NCBI GenBank assembly: GCA_017941035.1
Contig: JAGAXG010000033.1
Span: 1 to 64,000 of the forward strand
DNA: 64,000 nt
Source: a bacterium
GTDB lineage: Bacteria; Cyanobacteriota; Vampirovibrionia; Gastranaerophilales; Gastranaerophilaceae
Reading direction: 5' to 3'
The stretch's first letter is position 1. Every line of letters starts with the position of its first letter. The notes under the pieces were generated by a model. The model searched no databases and had not been told where the DNA came from. It worked only from the letters and a program-made list of their open reading frames with translations. Both the position numbers and the translations under genes were made by a program. Below are positions 28,120 through 36,308 of this stretch, piece by piece.

Positions 28120-30245
28120 CAGCAGTGTTCTCCGGCTTTTGTCATATCAAATGTTTTTCTGTTACCGAATTCAGCTTTTTTACCTTTATTCCACTGCTTA
28201 ACAGGACGAATGTAGCCAACTATTCTTGAATAAATTTCACACTCAGTACCGCAATCAGGACAAACTTCATGTTCCCCTGCAACATATCCATGAGTAGGAC
28301 ATACTGAGAAAGTAGGAGAGAATGTAAAATATGGTAAATGATAATTTTCACAAATCTTTCTTACCAAATTTTTCATTGTTGTTGTATCGTTTATTCTTTC
28401 GCCGGCAAATATATGAACTACAGTACCCCCTGTGTATTTTGTTTGTAAATCGTCTTGATGATCAAGCAATTCAAATATATCATCAGTACAATTTACAGGA
28501 AGCTGTGTTGAATTCGAATAATATGGTTCAGCTCCTTGAGAATAATATTCCTCATCATTTGCACATTTTATATCGACAAGATTCTTTTTATCTAGTTTTG
28601 CTAAACGATAACTTGTTCCTTCAGCCGGTGTAGCTTCCAAGTTATAGTTATTTCCTGTTTCTTCTTGGAATTTAACAATTAAATCTCTCATATAATCCAT
28701 AACTTCTACCGCAAAATCATGACCTTCTTTATCTGCAATAGAGCAATTCAAAAGATTTTCACAAGCTTCGTTCATACCAACTAAACCTATTGTAGAGAAA
28801 TGATTTTTCCAATATACTCCAAATCTTGATTTTATATCTCTCAAATAAAATTTAGTATAAGGATACAAATTGGCATCTGTCAAACGTTCCAAAAGTTTAC
28901 GTTTAATTTCTAAAGATTCTCTTGCAACTTCCATTCTGTCTTTCAAAACTTCAAAAAACTCTTCTTTATTGTTTACTTGATACCCGATTTTAGGAAGATT
29001 TATTGTTACAACCCCGATAGAACCTGTCAACGGATTAGATCCAAACAATCCACCTCCTCGGTATTCAAGCTGTCTGTTATCAATTCTTAAACGACAACAC
29101 ATTGAACGGGCATCTTCAGGATTCATATCTGAATTGATAAAGTTTGAAAAATAAGGGATACCATACTTTGCTGTCATTTCCCAAAGACCTTCCAAATCAG
29201 GATTATCCCAATCGAAATCCTTTGTAATGTTATAAGTAGGTATTGGGAAAGTAAATACTCTGCCTGAAGCATCTCCTTCCATCATTACTTCAAAGAATGC
29301 CTTATTAATCATATTCATTTCTTTTTGGAATTCGCCATATGTCTCTTCCATCATCTCTCCGCCTATAATTACACATTGATCCTTATAATAAGACGGAACA
29401 ACCAAATCCATAGTTACATTAGAAAATGGTGTTTGGAAACCTACACGAGTAGGAACATTCATATTAAATACAAATTCCTGTAATGCTTGTTTTACTTGTT
29501 TATAATTAAGTCCATCATATCTTACAAACGGAGCTAACAAAGTATCAAAGTTTGAAAAAGCTTGAGCTCCTGCACTCTCTCCCTGCATTGTATATAAGAA
29601 ATTAACCATTTGACCCAACGCAGTTCTAAAATGTCTGGCAGGTTTTGACGCAACTTTACCTTGAACTCCCGTAAAACCTTCTGTCAATAAATCTTTTAAA
29701 TCCCATCCTACACAGTATACTGAAATAATATTTAAATCATGTATATGTATATCTCCATTTTCATGAGCTTCTTTTATTTCATTAGGATAAATTTTATTTA
29801 ACCAATAATTTTTACTTATAGATGAAGCTAAATAATTATTTAAACCTTGTATAGAATAACCCATGTTTGAATTTTCATTAACTTGCCAATCTAATTGTTT
29901 TAAATAATCATCAACCATATCAATTGATGCATTTTTTGCAAAATCTCTCATTTTGTTATGTTGTTCACGATAAAGAATATAAGATTTCGCAGTTTGCTTA
30001 TATTCAGAAGATAATAAAACTTTTTCAACAATATCCTGAATTTCTTCAACTGTTGGAGCTTCAAGATTAGATTGTTTTTCTTTTACAAAATCATTGACAA
30101 TTTTAATAACATTTTTTGTTAATCTTCTAGCTGTAAACGCATCGATTTCTTTTGTAACATTTGACGCCTTACAAATAGCGTTTGTGATTTTTTCGGAATC
30201 AAAGTCTACTACTTGTCCATCACGTTTGATAACTTTTTGTTGCAT
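28110..30245 (-). CDS. nrdD: Anaerobic (class III) ribonucleoside triphosphate reductase
   Basis: 711 residues. It makes dNTPs without oxygen. The N-terminal ATP-cone (about 1-90, KVIKRDGQVVDFDSEKI) binds effector nucleotides. The catalytic barrel follows, then a C-terminal zinc site (CPTHG and CPDCGTEC) and the glycyl-radical loop (SRIVGYIRP). ATG at 30245 stands 8 bases after GGAGG. The riboswitch at 30278-30398 precedes it. It ends in Cys-rich EHCCCS. Confidence 0.95.
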   Translation of the reverse strand: MQQKVIKRDGQVVDFDSEKITNAICKASNVTKEIDAFTARRLTKNVIKIVNDFVKEKQSNLEAPTVEEIQDIVEKVLLSSEYKQTAKSYILYREQHNKMRDFAKNASIDMVDDYLKQLDWQVNENSNMGYSIQGLNNYLASSISKNYWLNKIYPNEIKEAHENGDIHIHDLNIISVYCVGWDLKDLLTEGFTGVQGKVASKPARHFRTALGQMVNFLYTMQGESAGAQAFSNFDTLLAPFVRYDGLNYKQVKQALQEFVFNMNVPTRVGFQTPFSNVTMDLVVPSYYKDQCVIIGGEMMEETYGEFQKEMNMINKAFFEVMMEGDASGRVFTFPIPTYNITKDFDWDNPDLEGLWEMTAKYGIPYFSNFINSDMNPEDARSMCCRLRIDNRQLEYRGGGLFGSNPLTGSIGVVTINLPKIGYQVNNKEEFFEVLKDRMEVARESLEIKRKLLERLTDANLYPYTKFYLRDIKSRFGVYWKNHFSTIGLVGMNEACENLLNCSIADKEGHDFAVEVMDYMRDLIVKFQEETGNNYNLEATPAEGTSYRLAKLDKKNLVDIKCANDEEYYSQGAEPYYSNSTQLPVNCTDDIFELLDHQDDLQTKYTGGTVVHIFAGERINDTTTMKNLVRKICENYHLPYFTFSPTFSVCPTHGYVAGEHEVCPDCGTECEIYSRIVGYIRPVKQWNKGKKAEFGNRKTFDMTKAGEHCCCS

Positions 30246-30277
30246 AATAAAGCCTCCAGTCTCGTAAAGTAATAACA

Positions 30278-30398
30278 AACTATCCAAGCATTCCGACTTT
30301 CTCAACTACTTATGCTGAGGTCATGCGCCTGCATCTGCGCAGAGGACACGGCTGCGGACCAGTGAGGGACTTACACCCATGCTTTCCTTGGTTAGTTC
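30278..30398 (-). promoter_or_regulatory. Cobalamin riboswitch upstream of nrdDG
   Basis: On the minus strand the P1 helix is formed by AACTA-CCAAG near 30397 and CTTGG-ATAGTT near 30288-30277, with complete pairing. Inside is the B12-box-like core GGGTGTAAGTCCC, then CTGGTCCGCAGCCGTG, and the 3' element AGTCGGAATGCTTGG. These match the cobalamin riboswitch consensus. It lies about 33 bases upstream of the nrdD ATG. In this family B12 binding usually lowers expression, so nrdDG would be reduced when B12 is available. Confidence 0.8.
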
Positions 30399-30521
30399 AT
30401 TTATTGTACAAAAAATTTAAAAAAAAATCAAACTTTTTCAATCCATGGATTGAATAATATATTAATCTATCTTAATACACTTAACAAATTTATATATATT
30501 CTCTAAGAAACAAAACAACTT

Positions 30522-30821
30522 ATGAAAGCACTTGGTTACTCTGTAGAGAACAAATATGACACCGGTAAAATATTAAAAGGAGCAGTTACAGGTTTGATAG
30601 GCGGAGTAATTGCATGAGGTGTAACCGGAGCAATAAATTCAGCATACAGAAAAGAAGAAGCTTACGGAACTCAAGGAGGAGCTGAAAGAGGTCAAGGCTC
30701 AGTAACTAATAAACAGGAAACCATGATGAACCAATTGGCTGATAAAGCCTTAACTGCAGAACAAAAACAAGAAATACAAAGTAAAGATACGATTGAACAA
30801 TATTTTGAAGAACAAGAATAA
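30522..30821 (+). pseudogene. Small glycine-zipper protein with in-frame TGA
   Basis: A 100-codon frame from ATG 30522 to TAA 30821 is interrupted only by TGA at codon 32 (30615). The sequence on both sides is coherent: a Gly/Ala zipper, GAVTGLIGGVIA-stop-GVTGAINSAYR, then a charged helical tail. A GGA (Gly) to TGA change explains it best. No clear ribosome site precedes the ATG, and a terminator follows at 30831. UGA is a normal stop elsewhere here (nadE), so recoding is unlikely. Confidence 0.6.
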
Positions 30822-30830
30822 TCATAAAAA

Positions 30831-30860
30831 AATAGGGCGGTTTATAACCGTCCTATTTTT
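30831..30860. terminator. Bidirectional terminator
   Basis: AATAGGGCGGTT/AACCGTCCTATT hairpin flanked by A- and T-runs, shared by the broken small gene and mscL. Confidence 0.85.
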
Positions 30861-30877
30861 ATTTCTTCACGATTTTA

Positions 30878-31369
30878 CTATATATCAGAAGTACAATGCG
30901 GACATTTTGTAGCTCTAATATCAATTTCAGAAAAACAACGAGGACAGTTTTTGACTGTTGGAGCTGCAGCTTCAGCATCTTGAGCATCTTTCTTTGCCGC
31001 ATTTTGAAGTTTATTTATACCCTTAATTAATAAAAATACCGCAAATGCTACTAATATAAAACTAATTAAAGTATTTATAAAAAGTCCATAATTTATTGTA
31101 ACAGCCCCAGCAGCTTTAGCAGCTTCTAAAGAAGGGTATGTAGGGATTTTTCCATCAACTAAAGTTGTAGGAATTGTAAAATATAAATTTGCAAAATCAA
31201 CTTTTCCCATTAACCATCCTAATGGGGGCATAATCACATCATTTACCATTGAATCAACAATTTTACCAAATGAAGCACCAATAATGATACCTACTGCCAT
31301 GTCAATAACATTTCCGCGAATAGCAAAAGCTCTAAATTCATTCAATTCTCGTTTAAAAAAATCTAACAT
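30878..31369 (-). CDS. mscL: Large-conductance mechanosensitive channel with zinc-ribbon tail
   Basis: 163 residues. MscL core: N-terminal amphipathic helix, TM1 (NVIDMAVGIIIGASFGKIV), the periplasmic loop and TM2 (LFINTLISFILVAFAVFLLI). It relieves extreme turgor. After the usual end near residue 130 it carries an extra C-terminal CxxC-x10-CxxC zinc ribbon (NCPRCFSEIDIRATKCPHC). GGAG precedes the ATG. Confidence 0.93.
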   Translation of the reverse strand: MLDFFKRELNEFRAFAIRGNVIDMAVGIIIGASFGKIVDSMVNDVIMPPLGWLMGKVDFANLYFTIPTTLVDGKIPTYPSLEAAKAAGAVTINYGLFINTLISFILVAFAVFLLIKGINKLQNAAKKDAQDAEAAAPTVKNCPRCFSEIDIRATKCPHCTSDI

Positions 31370-31434
31370 ACTTTTTCTCCATAATTCTGTACAAAAATAT
31401 ACTATATAAAATAATTTTCATATGCAAGTAAGAT

Positions 31435-32745
31435 TTAGCCTAGTACCAAAACCGCCAAAACGGCAGTTACGATAATAGGGATATTGTAGTGCAAAAATGT
31501 TGGTATACACGTATCCCAAATGTGGTTATGCTGACCGTCGGCATTCAAACCTGCAGTAGGACCTAACGTTGTATCAGAAGCTGGAGATCCCGCATCTCCT
31601 AAGGCCGCGGCAGAAGCCAAAACAATTATTATTGAAGGAACACTAAATCCTAACTTCATACAAATAGGAACATACAAAACTGCTAAAATAGGTATTGTAC
31701 CAAAAGAAGTACCTATCCCCATCGTTATAAACAAACCAACAAATAACATTAACAATGTCGCAACAATTTTACTTGACATCATATAAGGGGCAATAATATT
31801 AACAAGAGAATCGATACCCCCTGTAGCTTTCATAACACTCGCAAAACCTGCAGAAACAAGCAATACAAATGCCACATAACCCATTAATCCAACACCTTCA
31901 TTAATAAGCTTATCCATTTTGTCATGATCAACAGCTTTTAATCCAAAAATTACCGCAAGACCAACTATTGCTCCTAACGGCAATGACTTTGTCCATAATT
32001 GAACTATAAGAGTAATAATTGCAGCAATCAAAGTTATATAATGATTTTTATGCAAAGTAGTATCTATCTTTGAAGGTACAATTTTTACATCACAATTATT
32101 ATAAATTCTTGGTTTTCTATAAGAGATAAATACCGCAATCAAAAATCCGACAAACATTCCTGCAGCTATAATCCAAGAACTTTTCCATACTTCATTTTTC
32201 GCCACCTCTACACCATTTTGAATCATATTATCAGCGATTAAACCTTGAAAAATCAAACCAAATCCAGCAGGTATAGCAATATACGGGGCTTTTAATCCAA
32301 ATGCCAATCCACAAGCAACCGAACGTCTGTCTATTTTTAATTCATTCATTATAACTAACAATGGAGGAACTAATATAGGAATAAATGCTATATGTACAGG
32401 TATTAAATTCTGAGAAAGAACTGCAATTCCTGTTAATATAAATATTAATAAAAACTTTTTAGATTTTATTACTTTAGCAATTTTTGCAGACAAAATCGGT
32501 GCTAATCCTGTATGAGTCATTGAAGCTGCAAAAGCGCCTAATAAAATATAACTTAAAGCAGTTTCAGAATTATCACCCATACCGTGAATAAAAATATTCA
32601 TAACTTCATCTAAACTAATATGAGCAGATAATCCTCCAACAACAGCAGAAACTATTAATGCAAATAAAACATTTACCCTGCAAAGACAGAGAAAGCAAAC
32701 TAAAATAACTGCTATAATAATCGGATTACTTAACAATGAAATCAT
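31435..32745 (-). CDS. YuiF-like Na+/H+ antiporter family transporter
   Basis: 436 residues with about 11-12 hydrophobic segments, in the NhaC/YuiF superfamily. Conserved parts are NLIPVHIAFIPILVPPLL, FGLKAPYIAIPAGFGLIFQG and DAGSPASDTTLGPTAGLNAD near the C-terminus. Members exchange Na+ and H+ or carry small organic substrates or amino acids; the substrate cannot be read here. The gene is single. TATGCT lies 6 bases before the ATG, without a ribosome site. Confidence 0.8.
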   Translation of the reverse strand: MISLLSNPIIIAVILVCFLCLCRVNVLFALIVSAVVGGLSAHISLDEVMNIFIHGMGDNSETALSYILLGAFAASMTHTGLAPILSAKIAKVIKSKKFLLIFILTGIAVLSQNLIPVHIAFIPILVPPLLVIMNELKIDRRSVACGLAFGLKAPYIAIPAGFGLIFQGLIADNMIQNGVEVAKNEVWKSSWIIAAGMFVGFLIAVFISYRKPRIYNNCDVKIVPSKIDTTLHKNHYITLIAAIITLIVQLWTKSLPLGAIVGLAVIFGLKAVDHDKMDKLINEGVGLMGYVAFVLLVSAGFASVMKATGGIDSLVNIIAPYMMSSKIVATLLMLFVGLFITMGIGTSFGTIPILAVLYVPICMKLGFSVPSIIIVLASAAALGDAGSPASDTTLGPTAGLNADGQHNHIWDTCIPTFLHYNIPIIVTAVLAVLVLG

Positions 32746-32884
32746 AAAATGAGCATATCACAAACATCGAATTTCTCCACTCCGGTAATAAAATAATAGT
32801 CTAGTTGTCCTATAGCAAAAAGGGTCTGTTATTTGTTAAATATAGATAATCTTTTTCATACTTCCAGCTATTCTTAATTCCAAC

Positions 32885-32908
32885 GGGAGCATTTGCTCCC
32901 TTTTTTTT
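32885..32908 (+). terminator. Plus-strand terminator without an upstream plus-strand gene
   Basis: GGGAGC-ATTT-GCTCCC followed by eight T. The nearest genes on both sides are minus-strand, so it may end a small RNA from 32746-32884. Confidence 0.75.
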
Positions 32909-32919
32909 ATGTAAAAATA

Positions 32920-32946
32920 AAGACCGCATTTTATATGCGGTCTTTT
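32920..32946. terminator. Terminator after lysS
   Basis: AAGACCGCAT/ATGCGGTCTT hairpin with A- and T-runs, ending 12 bases from the lysS stop on the minus strand; it can work both ways. Confidence 0.8.
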
Positions 32947-32957
32947 AAAATCAATTA

Positions 32958-34460
32958 CTATTTTTTCTTCAATGTCGGAAATGCTATAACATCTCTTATT
33001 GAAGGAGAATCAGTTAATAACATTACCAGACGGTCAATACCCATTCCAAGACCGCCCATTGGAGGTACACCATGCTCTAGGGCACATATATAATCTTCAT
33101 CAATTGGCATCGCTTCTTCATCACCTTGAGCCCTTGCCTGCATTTGAGCTTCAAATCGTGCTCTCTGATCTATAGGATCAGTTAATTCAGAGAAGGCATT
33201 GTCAATTTCCCAACCATTTATCCTTGTTTCAAATCTTTCAGTTAAACGAGGATTGTTTCTGTGAACTTTTGCTAAAGGTGATATATCTCTTGGGTAATCA
33301 TAAATGTGAATAGGCTGAATTAATGTTGGTTCAACTTTTTCTTCAAACACTTTTTCTACAACCTGTCCCCAATTAGAACATTCTTCAGTGTCAATGTTCA
33401 AAGATTGAGCTGTTTTAACTGCATCTTCAAAAGTTTCTATTTTGTTAAAATCAACTCCTGTTGCTTCTTCAACAGCTCCAAGCATTGTTTTTCTATCCCA
33501 AGGAGGAGTTAAATCTATTTCATTCTCACCATATTTGATTTTTGTTGTTCCAAGAACTTCTTGAGCAACATACGCAACCAATTCTTCAATTAAATCCATC
33601 ATATCAAAATAATCTACATAAGCCTGATAAAGTTCAATCATTGTAAATTCAGGATTATGACGAGTATCAATACCTTCATTTCTAAAAGAACGGTTGATTT
33701 CAAAAATCTTTTCACTTACACCTCCGACCATAAGTCTTTTTAAATAAAGTTCCGGTGCAATTCTTAAATACATATCCATATCTAATGTATTGTGATGAGT
33801 AATAAATGGCTTTGCATTAGCTCCACCTGCCTGAGGGTGAAGCATAGGAGTTTCTACTTCCATAAAACCTTTGGATATCAAAAATTCTCTGATTTTTTGT
33901 ATTATTAAACTTCTTTTTTGGAAAGTTTTACGAACATCTTCATTTGTAATCATATCAACATATCTTTGACGATATTTTGTCTCAACATCAGTTAAACCGT
34001 GGAATTTTTCAGGAAGCGGGAGAAGTGATTTTGAAAGAATTTCAATAGACGTTGATTTTATAGAAAGTTCACCTCTAGGAGTTCTTCTTACAGAACCTTC
34101 AAAACCAACAATGTCACCTATATCCAGTGTTTTCAATGTTTTTATACCGTCTTCTGATAAATTTTCTTTATGAGAAAAAACTTGAATTTTCCCTGAAGCA
34201 TCAACAAGATCTATGAACATGCCGGAATTTCTCATAGCCATAACACGACCTGCAACTTTATAGATATCTTGAGTTTCTTCACCTGCTTGAAGTTCTTTAT
34301 ATTTATCTTGCAAATCTTGAGCCATTATTGTTTTATCATATTTATAAGGATAAGGATTTAGTCCTCTTTCTCTTAAATTATTTGCTTTTTCGACTCTAAT
34401 TTGACGGATTCTATCTTGTGAAGAACCAGCATCTTTTGCTATTTCTTTAATTTCTGCCAT
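32958..34460 (-). CDS. lysS: Lysyl-tRNA synthetase, class II
   Basis: 500 residues. The N-terminal OB-fold anticodon-binding domain (about 60-165) is followed by a class II catalytic core with motif 2 (RSFRNEGIDTRHNPEFTM) and motif 3 (GLGMGIDRLVMLL). AGGGGA precedes the ATG. It charges tRNA-Lys in the cytoplasm. It is divergent from the ABC permease genes; the spacer holds a perfect inverted repeat (34521-34553). Confidence 0.97.
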   Translation of the reverse strand: MAEIKEIAKDAGSSQDRIRQIRVEKANNLRERGLNPYPYKYDKTIMAQDLQDKYKELQAGEETQDIYKVAGRVMAMRNSGMFIDLVDASGKIQVFSHKENLSEDGIKTLKTLDIGDIVGFEGSVRRTPRGELSIKSTSIEILSKSLLPLPEKFHGLTDVETKYRQRYVDMITNEDVRKTFQKRSLIIQKIREFLISKGFMEVETPMLHPQAGGANAKPFITHHNTLDMDMYLRIAPELYLKRLMVGGVSEKIFEINRSFRNEGIDTRHNPEFTMIELYQAYVDYFDMMDLIEELVAYVAQEVLGTTKIKYGENEIDLTPPWDRKTMLGAVEEATGVDFNKIETFEDAVKTAQSLNIDTEECSNWGQVVEKVFEEKVEPTLIQPIHIYDYPRDISPLAKVHRNNPRLTERFETRINGWEIDNAFSELTDPIDQRARFEAQMQARAQGDEEAMPIDEDYICALEHGVPPMGGLGMGIDRLVMLLTDSPSIRDVIAFPTLKKK

Positions 34461-34520
34461 TTTAATTCCCCTATGTATTTATATGTATAGAAGAATATTA
34501 ACATAAAAATTCACAAATTT

Positions 34521-34553
34521 ACATAATAAATATCATGCTAATATTTATTATGT
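34521..34553. promoter_or_regulatory. Perfect 13-bp inverted repeat, possible operator
   Basis: ACATAATAAATAT at 34521 is mirrored exactly at 34541-34553 around the 7-base spacer CATGCTA. It lies between divergent lysS and the ABC permeases and has no T-run. Confidence 0.55.
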
Positions 34554-34573
34554 AAAAAGTTGACTGTTTCGCT

Positions 34574-35467
34574 TTGAAATGGAATAATAAGTTTATGTTC
34601 AAATATTATGGAAAATTTGCGCCGTATTTATTTTTACTACCTGCAGTAATAATATTACTGGTATTCTTTTTTATTCCTTTTTTCCAAACAATTGGGCTTA
34701 GTTTTTTTGATTATTCTAATAATATTTATCACGCAAATTATACAGGGCTACATAATTACAAAGAAATACTGCATAACCCGATTTTTTACAAAGTTATGTG
34801 GAATACATTACTTTATTTAATAGTTGCAGTTCCTATATTGACAATATTCCCTTTATTTTTAGCAGTGTTAATTAATCAAAAAATAAGAGGAGTCACATTA
34901 TATAAAATCCTTATATATCTTCCGGTAATTGTTTCAATTGTAGTCGCAGCAATAGCATTCAAATGGTTATATGCTCAAGAAGGCATTGTTAATTATTTTA
35001 TGCAATTAATAAATTTACCTGCTGTCAGCTGGCTTACAGATCCGAATTATGCCATTTATTCAGTTATAATTTTGACTATTTGGAAGGGAATAGGATATTA
35101 TATGATGATTTATTTGGCATCTTTGATGAGTGTTCCAAAAGAATTGTATGAAGCCTGCGATATAGATGGCGCAAATTTCTGGCAAAAGCATTTGACAGTA
35201 ACGGTTCCGCATTTAATGCCAACAATTGCTCTAGTTACAACAATAAGTTCTATTTCTGCTATGAAAATCTTTGCAGAAATTTATGTTATGACAAAAGGTG
35301 GTCCTCTTAATTCTACAAAAACAATTGTTTATTATATATATGAAAAAGCTTTTGAGAACCTTGATTTAGGTTATGCCAGCGCAATGGCAGTAATTTTACT
35401 TGTAATAGTAATGGCATTTTCATTAGTAAATATATTCTGCTTTGAACGAGGGAAATACAAAATATGA
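34574..35467 (+). CDS. ABC sugar transporter permease (MalF/UgpA type)
   Basis: 297 residues, six hydrophobic segments. The EAA-loop that docks the ATPase is YEACDIDGANFWQKHLTVTVPHL. It forms the membrane channel with the next gene and probably imports sugar or a polyol phosphate. The start is TTG 34574 or ATG 34595, both without a strong ribosome site. It overlaps the second permease by 4 bases. No binding protein or ATPase gene is nearby, so these must be encoded elsewhere. Confidence 0.9.
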   Translation: MKWNNKFMFKYYGKFAPYLFLLPAVIILLVFFFIPFFQTIGLSFFDYSNNIYHANYTGLHNYKEILHNPIFYKVMWNTLLYLIVAVPILTIFPLFLAVLINQKIRGVTLYKILIYLPVIVSIVVAAIAFKWLYAQEGIVNYFMQLINLPAVSWLTDPNYAIYSVIILTIWKGIGYYMMIYLASLMSVPKELYEACDIDGANFWQKHLTVTVPHLMPTIALVTTISSISAMKIFAEIYVMTKGGPLNSTKTIVYYIYEKAFENLDLGYASAMAVILLVIVMAFSLVNIFCFERGKYKI

Positions 35468-36306
35468 AGATAAGTTTTAAAAACATTCCTACGCATATAA
35501 TTTTGATTATAGCGTCAATACTGTCGATATTTCCGTTTATTTGGCTATTATCTACATCGTTAAAAGGAGCCGGTGAAAATATTTTTGCATATCCACCAAC
35601 TATTATTCCGCAGGATTTTACTTGGAATAATTATATTGGGGTTTGGCATAAAGTAAATTTAATGCGATATTTTATAAATTCAATTATTGTTGCAGGCGGA
35701 ACAGTTTTACTAAATTTGATACTTTCATCTCTCGCAGGATATCCACTTGCCAGAATGGAATTTAAAGGGAAAAAAATAACTTTTTTTGCTATTTTAGCAA
35801 CAATTATGGTACCATTTCAGGCTATTATGCTTCCAGTCTACTTAATTACATTAAAACTACATTTGGTTGATACCTATTCTGACACTTTAGGGTTTATCGG
35901 ATTAATAATGCCTTTTGCTGTCAGTGCTTTTGGTATATTTTTAATGCGCCAAGCTTTTTTAGCAATTCCTAGAGAAATGGAAGAAGCCGGAATCGTAGAT
36001 GGATGTAACGTTTTTCAAGTATTCTGGAAAATTCTTTTACCAATGGTTAAGCCATCATTAGCGGTACTTGCAATATTTACATTTATCGGTTCATGGGGAG
36101 AATTTTTGTGGCCTAGCATTGTCTTAACCAAAGAAGCAATGTACACACTTCCTGTAGGAGTAAATAATTTGCAGGGAATGTTTTCTTCAAATTGGAGATT
36201 CATTGCCTCCGGATCCATAATCTCGACAATACCAATAATTATATTCTTTCTTGCGATGCAAAAGTATTTTATATCCGGAGAAAATGAAGGCGCAGTTAAA
36301 GGATAA
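35464..36306 (+). CDS. ABC sugar transporter permease (MalG/UgpE type)
   Basis: 280 residues, six hydrophobic segments, with EAA-loop EEAGIVDGCNVFQVFWKILLP. It partners the 34574 permease through an ATGA overlap and is likely translationally coupled. The substrate is not evident. The short gap to the convergent 36309 gene holds no clear terminator. Confidence 0.9.
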   Translation: MKISFKNIPTHIILIIASILSIFPFIWLLSTSLKGAGENIFAYPPTIIPQDFTWNNYIGVWHKVNLMRYFINSIIVAGGTVLLNLILSSLAGYPLARMEFKGKKITFFAILATIMVPFQAIMLPVYLITLKLHLVDTYSDTLGFIGLIMPFAVSAFGIFLMRQAFLAIPREMEEAGIVDGCNVFQVFWKILLPMVKPSLAVLAIFTFIGSWGEFLWPSIVLTKEAMYTLPVGVNNLQGMFSSNWRFIASGSIISTIPIIIFFLAMQKYFISGENEGAVKG

Positions 36307-36308
36307 TT

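Noticed and set aside
30522-30821. Alternative genetic code with UGA as Gly or Trp
   Set aside because: TGA is the natural stop of nadE and other genes, and Trp is coded by TGG throughout.
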